Assembly (NCBI GenBank): GCA_964478025.1
Contig: CAYZGK010000003.1
Location: 49,912 to 113,911 of the forward strand
Origin: UBA3700 sp964478025
GTDB taxonomy: Bacteria > Bacillota > Clostridia > Christensenellales > UBA3700
Length of the DNA stretch: 64,000 nucleotides
Direction: 5' to 3'
Part shown: piece by piece, positions 49,808 through 57,008 of the stretch
How positions within the stretch are numbered: position 1 is the stretch's first letter
Layout of the letters: each line of letters begins with the position of its first letter
The notes under the pieces: model-generated
What the model was told of the DNA's origin: nothing
What the model saw: only the letters and a program-made list of their open reading frames with translations
Database searches by the model: none
Position numbers and translations under genes: made by a program

Positions 49808-50818
49808 CTATTCCCTCACTTTAGCGCCACAATGCTTACAAAACATATCGTCTTTTGTAATTAATTTTCCGCAATTTGGACATTTTATTTTGCTTTTTAC
49901 AAGTTCAAGTCCACAAACTGAACAAAACTTCATTGTATCTGTAATTTTTGCTCCACAATTTGGGCAATCTTTTCCTGATTCTTGAGAACCTGCTGCTTTT
50001 TTACCTGTTGGCCATCCAATTATTTTGCAAACTTCAAGATATTTATCATAATCTTCTCTTTCCAATCTTTTTAAATCTACTTCTCTTTGATATTTCTTTT
50101 CGTCTAATCTTTCTTTATTTTCAGCTTCTTTTTCTGCAAGATTTATTCTATTTATATTTTCTCTTGCTTTATTTATCTTATCTATATCAGCATCTGATAT
50201 AATTACACGAGAAATTGTAAAAGAATAAACCTTAAGACCATAGTCTTCTTCGAACATTTCAGCAATATGTGGTAATACTCCATTTGATACTGGAAGTAAA
50301 ACTTCACCTAATCTATCATAAGAAAGTTTTAAATCTTTCATAATATTAGCAATATGATACTGTACTTCAGATAAAAGTCTTCCCTGAAGCCTTTCTTTTA
50401 AATCATCAATATCAAAACTATCTCTTTGGCCAATTAATTCAAGGTAGGCTTTTCTTGGATTAGATATTTGAACTTCAAGTTCTCCTGATGCTCCAAGTTT
50501 AATTGAAGTGTTAGTTATAGGATCTCTCATGTCAAATTGAGTCGTTGTACCCCAAAGCAAATTAAGTCTTGCTGTTTTTGAAACAAAAATAACATCAACT
50601 GATGGCGTTTGATCAAGATTTTGCATAAAACTAAATTTTTTATCACAAAGCTTATAACGCCCTGCTGATAGTGTTTCATAAGCAATACCATCACGAACAA
50701 TAATAGCATTGTGAGTATCTGAAACTATAATTGAAAGATTAGAGTCCAAACTATCAATGGAAATTTTTCGGAAAAGTACATCATTTAATCCTTCACATTT
50801 AATAACCTTCAAAGCCAT
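49808..50818 (-). CDS. SPFH-domain protein with C-terminal double zinc ribbon (YdjI-like)
   Basis: A 336-residue protein. The SPFH/band-7 domain spans ~10-200 (IIVSDTHNAIIVRDGIAYETLSAGRYKL, LLWGTTTQFDMRDPITNTSIKLGASGELEVQI). A coiled coil (~200-255, INRINLAEKEAENKERLDEKKYQREVDLKRLE) is followed by two zinc ribbons (CPNCGAKITDTMKFCSVCG and CPNCGKLITKDDMFCKHCG). Bacillus YdjI has this layout and works with PspA at stressed membranes. The start is at 50818 because GGAGGTGTTT precedes it. First gene of the operon. Confidence 0.85.
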   Translation of the reverse strand: MALKVIKCEGLNDVLFRKISIDSLDSNLSIIVSDTHNAIIVRDGIAYETLSAGRYKLCDKKFSFMQNLDQTPSVDVIFVSKTARLNLLWGTTTQFDMRDPITNTSIKLGASGELEVQISNPRKAYLELIGQRDSFDIDDLKERLQGRLLSEVQYHIANIMKDLKLSYDRLGEVLLPVSNGVLPHIAEMFEEDYGLKVYSFTISRVIISDADIDKINKARENINRINLAEKEAENKERLDEKKYQREVDLKRLEREDYDKYLEVCKIIGWPTGKKAAGSQESGKDCPNCGAKITDTMKFCSVCGLELVKSKIKCPNCGKLITKDDMFCKHCGAKVRE

Positions 50819-50901
50819 AAACACCTCCATGTTTATAACCTCGTCGTCCCAAAATATTTTCAATCTCCCTTAGAAAATAAAAAAAATAAATTACCAAAAC
50901 T

Positions 50902-50930
50902 AATATACAAGAGAATAGCACTAAAGTCAA
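50902..50930 (-). promoter_or_regulatory. Promoter of the SPFH operon
   Basis: -35 TTGACT (50925-50930), a 17-base spacer, -10 TATATT (50902-50907). The leader is about 77 bases, longer than most in this window, and holds no obvious structure. Confidence 0.6.
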
Positions 50931-51074
50931 CAATGACTAATTTAAAACTTTACGATAATAAAAGAAATTGTCCTATTTTTTGAATAAATTTAAAAAATTA
51001 AAATTTAAAATAAAATACAAAAACAAATCTGACTTTTTTCAAAAGAATACTCCCCTACTTTTATAAAAACAACG

Positions 51075-51124
51075 TTAATTTAAAATAATTTAAGAAATAT
51101 ATTTTCTATATTTTCGCAAAATAA
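51075..51124 (+). repeat. Dispersed intergenic repeat, copy C
   Basis: Starts TTAATTTAAAATAATTTAAG, then AAATATATTTTCTATATT and TTCGCAAAATAACA. Its first half aligns with copies A and B; its end TTTCGCAAAAT is also the left arm of the candidate dif site at 882-892. Confidence 0.5.
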
Positions 51125-51250
51125 CATTTTTACTCAAAATTTTTCTAATCTATTTAAATTCAGAATTTAGTTAGATTTTTTACAATTTCTACTCAAAATA
51201 AGAAAATGCTTTTTTAAATTTTGTCCATATATTATTTATTTAAAATTTCC

Positions 51251-51286
51251 AAAAAAAAGGAGACCATCTTATAAAAGACGATCCCC
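51251..51286 (-). terminator. Terminator of rny
   Basis: On the minus strand GGGGATCGTCT (51276-51286) pairs with AGATGGTCTCC (51259-51269), with three G-T wobbles, followed by T8. Confidence 0.8.
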
Positions 51287-51319
51287 TTTTCCCTTGTCCG
51301 GGAGAACAAACTTTTTGAC

Positions 51320-52960
51320 TTATTTAGCATACTCCGTTTGACGAACTTCTCTGATTACGCTAACTTTAATTTGGCCTGGATATTCTAATTCATTTTCTAC
51401 TTTACTAGCTATAGATTTTGCCATAAATACCATAGCGGCATCATCAACTTTCTCTGGCTTAACCATAACTCTTATTTCTCTTCCGGCTTGTATAGCATAT
51501 GATTGCTCTACACCTTCAAATGAATTAGCAACAGCTTCTAACTTTTCCAATCTCTTTATGTAATTCTCTACAGATTCACGTCTAGCGCCTGGTCTTGCAG
51601 AAGAAATAGCATCAGCTGCTTGTACAAGCACTGCTTCAACTGTCTCTGGTTCAACATCGCCATGGTGAGCTTCTATACAATGAACTACCGCTCTAGATTC
51701 TTTAAATTTCTTTGCAATATCTACACCTATTTGTACGTGAGTACCTTCAAGTTCATGGTCAACTGCTTTACCTATATCATGTAATAAACCTGCTCTTTTA
51801 GCGATTTTTACATCAACACCAAGTTCAGCTGCCATAACACCTGCAAGATAACTAACCTCTAGGGAGTGCTCTAAAACATTTTGTCCGTAACTTGTACGAT
51901 ATTTTAATCTTCCTAAAAGTTTAACTATTTCTGGATGTAAATTATATACATTAGCATCGAAAGCTGCGGATTCACCGGCTTCCTTTACTTGATTTTCAAT
52001 TTCTTTCTTTACTTTTTCAACTGTTTCCTCAATCTTTGCTGGATGAATTCTACCATCTGACACTAATCTTTCAATTGTGTTTTTAGCGATTTCTCTACGC
52101 ATTGGCTCAAAACAAGATATTGTTACAGCATCTGGAGTATCATCTATAATTAAATCTACACCAGTAGCATTTTCAATTGCTCTTATATTTCTACCTACAC
52201 GTCCAATCAAACGACCTTTCATTTCTTCATTTGGAAGACTAACAGTTGATGTGGTTGATTCAGATGTATGCTCTGCAGCACACTTTTGAATTGCAAGTCC
52301 TACTATTTTCTTAGCCACTTTATTAGCTTCGTCTTTTGCTTGTTGCTCAATTTGTTTAGCCTCTGTGGCAGAACTTTGTTTAACTTCATCTATAAGTTCT
52401 TTTCTAAGTTCTTCTCTTGCCTCATCTTGGCTTAATTTAGCAACTTTTTCCAACTCCTCAAGCATCTTATTATGTGCATCTTTAACTTCGTTTTCAAGAG
52501 CAGTTATTTTCTCTTCTTTAGTTTCCAATGCATGTTTTCTTTCATCTAAAAGATCACTCTTATTATCTAACGATGCTTCTCTTTTGTTTAGTTGTTCGTC
52601 TCTTTGGTTAACACGTTGTTCATTACGTGCGACTTCTTGTTTTTTGGCTTCAATCTCACGATTAGCCTCATCTTTAAGTCTCTTTGTTTCTTCTTTAGCT
52701 TCTGCTTTTGCATCCTTTTTTATAGCCTCGGCTTCCTTATAAGCGTTTTCACGCTCTTCATTTCCTTTCTTGCGTAATTGATCAACTTCATCTTTTACAC
52801 TGCCTAAAGCTTTACGAGCATAATATCTATATATTAAATAACCTGCAACGCCACCTATGATCAAAGCAACTATAGCAGTAAATAATATTCCCAATATAAA
52901 ACTCAAATTTGAGTTATCTGCTCCAAGGATAAAAGCAAAGCAACTTGCGTTACTTTCCAT
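51320..52960 (-). CDS. rny: Ribonuclease Y
   Basis: A 546-residue endoribonuclease that starts mRNA decay in Bacillota. One N-terminal membrane helix (~20-45), a long coiled coil (~50-225) rich in Glu/Lys/Ala, a KH domain (~240-300, EMKGRLIGRVGRNIRAIENATGVDLIID) and an HD domain (~360-455) with LEHSLEVSYLAG and the LLHDIGK metal site. It is anchored to the inner membrane face. AGGAGGTAACA precedes the ATG. It is not in the recA operon; a hairpin lies between them. Confidence 0.96.
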   Translation of the reverse strand: MESNASCFAFILGADNSNLSFILGILFTAIVALIIGGVAGYLIYRYYARKALGSVKDEVDQLRKKGNEERENAYKEAEAIKKDAKAEAKEETKRLKDEANREIEAKKQEVARNEQRVNQRDEQLNKREASLDNKSDLLDERKHALETKEEKITALENEVKDAHNKMLEELEKVAKLSQDEAREELRKELIDEVKQSSATEAKQIEQQAKDEANKVAKKIVGLAIQKCAAEHTSESTTSTVSLPNEEMKGRLIGRVGRNIRAIENATGVDLIIDDTPDAVTISCFEPMRREIAKNTIERLVSDGRIHPAKIEETVEKVKKEIENQVKEAGESAAFDANVYNLHPEIVKLLGRLKYRTSYGQNVLEHSLEVSYLAGVMAAELGVDVKIAKRAGLLHDIGKAVDHELEGTHVQIGVDIAKKFKESRAVVHCIEAHHGDVEPETVEAVLVQAADAISSARPGARRESVENYIKRLEKLEAVANSFEGVEQSYAIQAGREIRVMVKPEKVDDAAMVFMAKSIASKVENELEYPGQIKVSVIREVRQTEYAK

Positions 52961-53004
52961 TGTTACCTCCTATACACTTGTCAAGTTTCATTTTTTATAT
53001 ATAA

Positions 53005-53030
53005 ATTTATGGGCTTTTACGCCCATAAAT
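53005..53030. terminator. Hairpin terminator after recA, possibly bidirectional
   Basis: ATTTATGGGC (53005-53014), loop TTTTAC, GCCCATAAAT (53021-53030): a perfect 10-base stem, 40 bases after the recA stop on the minus strand. The following sequence is AT-rich with only a broken T-run. Confidence 0.75.
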
Positions 53031-53069
53031 AAGTTTAATATATTCTTTATAAATAGTCAAGATTTAACT

Positions 53070-54089
53070 TTAATCTACTTGCTCTTGTTGAAGCTTTGCT
53101 AATACTTTTTCTTTAATCTCTTCAGCAACCTCTGGATTATCACTTAAATATTGAACTGCCTTATCTCTACCTTGAGCAATTTTCTCATCATTATAGCTAA
53201 TCCAAGAGCCACTCTTAAACATAATTCCTTCAGCAATAGCCATATCAATTATACAGCCTTCTTGAGAAATACCCTTACCATATAGAATATCAAATTCTGC
53301 TGTTCTAAATGGAGGAGCAACCTTGTTTTTAACGATTTTAGCCTTTGTATGATTACCAATAAATTCAGCTCCATCTTTTAGTGCATCGCCTTTTCTAACA
53401 TCAATTCTAATTGAAGCATAGAATTTTAAAGCTTTACCACCAGGAGTTGTTTCAGGGTTACCAAACATAACGCCTACCTTTTCTCTTAATTGGTTAATAA
53501 ATATAACGCATGTATTTGCCTTAGAAATTACAGATGTAATTCTTCTTAATCCTTGGCTCATTAGTCTTGCTTGTAATCCAATTGTATTTTGTCCAACTTC
53601 ACCTTCAATTTCAGCTTTTGGTGTTAAAGCAGCTACAGAGTCTACAACGATTAAATCAACTGAATTTGATCTAACTAATGTATCTAAGTTATCTAGTGCT
53701 TGTTCGCCGCTATCTGGTTGGATAACATAAAGATTATCTATATCTACTCCTAAGTTTTTAGCATAAACCGCATCTAAGGCATGTTCAGCATCTATAAATA
53801 CAACAGTTCCACCTTGTTTTTGGCATGATGCAATAGCATGTAATGCAAGTGTTGTTTTACCTGAAGATTCAGGTCCATAGATTTCAATAATTCTTCCTTT
53901 AGGAAATCCGCCTACGCCTAATGCTACATCTAAAGATAAACATTGAGTTGGAATAACATCCATCTTTTGAACTTTTCTATCGCCTAAACGAACGATTGTT
54001 CCTTTACCGTATCCTTTTTCAATTTTAGCAATAGCTTCGTCAATAAGTGCGCCTTTTTCTGTGCTAACAATTTCTTCTTTTTTTGCCAT
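53070..54089 (-). CDS. recA: RecA recombinase
   Basis: A 339-residue RecA. Walker A GPESSGKTT (72-80), Walker B LIVVDSVAALTP, the L1/L2 loops with GLQARLMSQGLRR and NQLREKVGVMFGNPETTPGG and a short C-terminal domain are all present. It forms filaments on single-stranded DNA, drives recombination and stimulates LexA cleavage. It is the last gene of ftsK-pgsA-rimO-cinA(C)-recA, 11 bases after cinA. The AGGTATATATT RBS is modest. No LexA-like palindrome lies between cinA and recA. Confidence 0.98.
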   Translation of the reverse strand: MAKKEEIVSTEKGALIDEAIAKIEKGYGKGTIVRLGDRKVQKMDVIPTQCLSLDVALGVGGFPKGRIIEIYGPESSGKTTLALHAIASCQKQGGTVVFIDAEHALDAVYAKNLGVDIDNLYVIQPDSGEQALDNLDTLVRSNSVDLIVVDSVAALTPKAEIEGEVGQNTIGLQARLMSQGLRRITSVISKANTCVIFINQLREKVGVMFGNPETTPGGKALKFYASIRIDVRKGDALKDGAEFIGNHTKAKIVKNKVAPPFRTAEFDILYGKGISQEGCIIDMAIAEGIMFKSGSWISYNDEKIAQGRDKAVQYLSDNPEVAEEIKEKVLAKLQQEQVD

Positions 54090-54100
54090 AATATATACCT

Positions 54101-54811
54101 CTAATTTAATTTTTCAATGTAATTTAATAACATATATAATGCTATATTTGTTACGGTTTTTCTGACAGTTTCTCTATTTCCGTCAATCATAACCTCTTTA
54201 ACAATAATATCCTTATTATCTCCAACTCCAATATATGCAAGGCCAACTGGAGTATCAAACTCATCACTATTTGGACCTGCACATCCAGTAGTTGCTAAGG
54301 CTAATTTTATTTCTTTATTTTCTAAAACACCTTGTACCATTTCTTTGCATGTTTCTTTGCTTGCAGGACCATATTTATCTAATGTTGATGTTTTTACATG
54401 TAATCTTCTAACTTTTGCAGTTGTTGCGTATGTTACTAATCCTTCATGTAATACAACGCTAGATCCTGACACATTTACAATAGATGAACAAACCATTCCA
54501 CCTGTTAAAGATTCAGCTATGCCTATCTTTACGCTCTTTTCTATTGCTTTTTTAACAACGCATTCTTCAAGGCTCATTTCGTTATCTGCATAAATAAAAC
54601 CTTTTAATTCAGATAGAATCATATTTAGAACTTCATTGAATTTAACTTCACTTTCATTCTTATTAATAAGTATTATGGTTGAATCTTTATAAAGACTTGA
54701 AATTTCTAGAAAAACTCCATCAGTATCAACTAAAGATTTAATTTTCTCTATTTGGCCATTTGTTAAATCAAATGCTTTTAATACACAATAATCTTTATAT
54801 TCTTCTATCAT
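54101..54811 (-). CDS. CinA C-terminal domain protein (nicotinamide-nucleotide amidase type)
   Basis: A 236-residue protein that keeps the CinA C-terminal amidase: IGIAESLTGGMVCSSIVNVSGSS (~98-120), GLVTYATTAKVRRL, and ATTGCAGP..DTPVGLAYIGV. It deamidates pyridine nucleotides. About 75 residues before it look like the end of the CinA linker domain, while the N-terminal MoCF (COG1058) domain is missing. cinA-recA order is common in Bacillota, where CinA is full length. The start overlaps the rimO stop by four bases, so this is the native start and not a window artefact. Confidence 0.85.
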   Translation of the reverse strand: MIEEYKDYCVLKAFDLTNGQIEKIKSLVDTDGVFLEISSLYKDSTIILINKNESEVKFNEVLNMILSELKGFIYADNEMSLEECVVKKAIEKSVKIGIAESLTGGMVCSSIVNVSGSSVVLHEGLVTYATTAKVRRLHVKTSTLDKYGPASKETCKEMVQGVLENKEIKLALATTGCAGPNSDEFDTPVGLAYIGVGDNKDIIVKEVMIDGNRETVRKTVTNIALYMLLNYIEKLN

Positions 54812-56130
54812 TCTACTATTTCTCCAATATAATCTAATCCATCCATTTTTATAAGTTTTACCTTATATATATTACCTATATCTACTAAATTCTTTGCCTT
54901 GAAATAAACCTTTGTATCTATCTCTGGAGCATCAAATTTACTTCTTCCTACAAACATTTGTTTGTCGTAATCTATATCCTCATATATTACTTCAACAACT
55001 TGACCTATTTTTTTCTTCATTCTTTCAACCATTACTTTTTGTTGAATTTCATAAAGTTTTGCTTGTCTTTCAAGCTTTACTTTTTCATCAATTTGATTTT
55101 TAAGTCTTGCAGCTGCTGTTCCTTCTTCTTGAGAATATGTAAAGAAACCGCATCTATCAATCTTGCCTTCTTTTATAAAATCTTCAAGTTCCTTATAGTC
55201 TTCTTCCGTTTCTCCTGGGAATCCTACAATGAATGTAGATCTTATTGTAAAACAACCATACTTTTCAATTCTCTTAAACAAGTTGTCAATATATTCTTTG
55301 TCAATATGCCTATTCATTACCTTTAAGATAGATGTTGATCTATGTTGTAAAGGAATGTCTAAATATTTACAGATTTTATCGTTATTAGCCATATAGTCTA
55401 ATAACTCATCTGAGATATTTTCAGGATATAGATACAATAATCTTATCCACTCAACATTTATTTTACTTAATTCCTCTAATAAGTCAATAAGTTTACATTT
55501 GTTCGTTTTTTCATGTCCCCATTTTGAGACATCTTGAGCAACTAAAATCAATTCTTTAACGCCGTAATTCTCCACTAATTCCTTAGCTTCTTGAACAATA
55601 TCATCTAAATCACGTGATGTGTATTTTCCTCTAATTGAAGGTATTGCACAATATGTACAATGATTATCACAACCTTCTGCTATTTTTATATATGCAAAGT
55701 GTTGTGGTGTTGTTAAAACTCTCTTTCTTGAGAAGTATCTATCATTAATATCATTTTTATAATAGTTACGCTTTCCTGTTTCTACCATTTCTTTTATTCT
55801 TTCTGGTAATTTTTGATATGATGCTGTTCCAATAAACATATCAACCTCAGGAAGTTCTTTATATAAATCATCCATGTATCTTTGAGATAAACAACCTGAG
55901 ACAACTAAATATTTACATTTACCCGTCTCTTTTAATTTTGCCATTTCAAAAATCGTATCAATTGATTCTTTTTTAGCGCTATCTATAAAACCACATGTGT
56001 TAACTATTACAATATCTGCATCTTCTACATCTGCAGTTAATTCATATCCATCCTCTTGAAGATAGGCCATCATATTTTCTGTGTCTATCCTGTTTTTATC
56101 ACATCCTAGTGATATTACTCCTATTTTCAT
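54808..56130 (-). CDS. rimO: Ribosomal protein S12 methylthiotransferase RimO
   Basis: A 440-residue radical SAM methylthiotransferase acting on an aspartate of ribosomal protein S12. N-terminal UPF0004 cysteines (SLGCDKNRIDTE, NTCGFIDSAKKESID, SGCLSQRY), radical SAM motif AEGCDNHCTYCAIPSIRGKYTSR, and a C-terminal TRAM domain. SLGCDKNRID and the missing YGCQMN distinguish it from MiaB, encoded at 10403. It lies nine bases after pgsA. Confidence 0.95.
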   Translation of the reverse strand: MKIGVISLGCDKNRIDTENMMAYLQEDGYELTADVEDADIVIVNTCGFIDSAKKESIDTIFEMAKLKETGKCKYLVVSGCLSQRYMDDLYKELPEVDMFIGTASYQKLPERIKEMVETGKRNYYKNDINDRYFSRKRVLTTPQHFAYIKIAEGCDNHCTYCAIPSIRGKYTSRDLDDIVQEAKELVENYGVKELILVAQDVSKWGHEKTNKCKLIDLLEELSKINVEWIRLLYLYPENISDELLDYMANNDKICKYLDIPLQHRSTSILKVMNRHIDKEYIDNLFKRIEKYGCFTIRSTFIVGFPGETEEDYKELEDFIKEGKIDRCGFFTYSQEEGTAAARLKNQIDEKVKLERQAKLYEIQQKVMVERMKKKIGQVVEVIYEDIDYDKQMFVGRSKFDAPEIDTKVYFKAKNLVDIGNIYKVKLIKMDGLDYIGEIVE

Positions 56131-56139
56131 ATAAACCTA

Positions 56140-56994
56140 CTATTTATTTTCTTTAAAATTTGCTTCAATTTTTTGAATATCTTCTTCAGTCATATTCAAA
56201 ACTCTTTTATTATCTTCAACTTTTGAAAATCCCATTACCTCTATCCAAACAGCTATCTTTAAAGCCCTATAATAACCTATATTGTCTATTTTTTGAATAA
56301 ATGGAACATCACATCTCTTTTCTTGTACACAAGCCTTTAAAACGTTAATTATATTTTCATCTGGCATTGGATAATCTTTATTTTCTGAAATCTTTTCAAC
56401 TGTAGATTTTTCTTCTTTAAATACATTTAAATTTTTAAATACATAATTAAATCCAGATATAACAGCTAAAATTGTTGTTAATGAAATACCTACAATTGCT
56501 ATCCATCTAAATGCAGTTCCAAAAATTATGGCTACCTTATTATCCCAGTCCATAAAAGGAACAAATATTAAAGCATTTAAACCTACCATTCCTGTCATTG
56601 TCTTCATTTTGCCAAGTTTATCTGCTGCCAAGATTACATTCTTTGATGCTGCAATTTGTCTTAAAAGAGACACAATAAATTCTCTAACTACAATTATAAT
56701 TGTGCAAATTTCCATAAAATAAGGAATTCCTATTCTACAATTTGCTATACCAATTACAAGTCCTGTTAAAGTTAAGGCTTTATCGGCAATTGGATCCAAA
56801 AACTTTCCAAGTGTTGTTACCATTTGATATTTTCTTGCTATATATCCATCTATAAAGTCTGTTGTTGAAGCTATAAAAAATAAAACTTCTGTTACTATAA
56901 ACATCCAATCAAATAAACTTTCTAAACAAAAAGTTATTATTATTATAGGAATAAGCACTAATCTTGCTGTTGTTATTTTTGTAGGTAAATTCAT
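56140..56994 (-). CDS. pgsA: Phosphatidylglycerophosphate synthase PgsA fused to an FtsK-gamma-like winged helix
   Basis: A 284-residue protein. Residues 1-190 are a CDP-alcohol phosphotransferase with six helices and the full motif TDFIDGYIARKYQMVTTLGK (45-64) plus LDPIAD; it makes phosphatidylglycerol phosphate. Residues ~209-284 are extra: PDENIINVLKACVQEKRCDV, then PFIQKIDNIGYYRALKIAVW and IEVMGFSKVEDNKRVLNMT align over ~72 positions with the C-terminal gamma domain of the neighbouring FtsK (LDPVFLQALEVCID, TSFLQRKISVGFPKAAKIVD, WMLDKGYAKVEGNKKVMVLT). Ordinary PgsA ends at ~180-200 residues. The frame is continuous. It starts 14 bases after the ftsK stop. Confidence 0.88.
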   Translation of the reverse strand: MNLPTKITTARLVLIPIIIITFCLESLFDWMFIVTEVLFFIASTTDFIDGYIARKYQMVTTLGKFLDPIADKALTLTGLVIGIANCRIGIPYFMEICTIIIVVREFIVSLLRQIAASKNVILAADKLGKMKTMTGMVGLNALIFVPFMDWDNKVAIIFGTAFRWIAIVGISLTTILAVISGFNYVFKNLNVFKEEKSTVEKISENKDYPMPDENIINVLKACVQEKRCDVPFIQKIDNIGYYRALKIAVWIEVMGFSKVEDNKRVLNMTEEDIQKIEANFKENK

Positions 56995-57008
56995 CTATCT
57001 AACCTCTT

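Larger units (their letters stand above)
50819..51319. other. 501-base AT-rich gap between the SPFH operon and rny
   Basis: No gene seen. It holds the SPFH promoter, the rny terminator (51251-51286), copy C of the dispersed repeat (51075-51124), the motif TACTCAAAATTTTTCTA (51131-51147) and TTTTGTCCATA (from about 51219), both of which recur in other long gaps of the window. Confidence 0.55.

Noticed and set aside
52946..52985. TTGACA just before the rny ribosome binding site as a promoter
   Set aside because: Its -10 would fall near or within the start of the gene and no suitable element is there.
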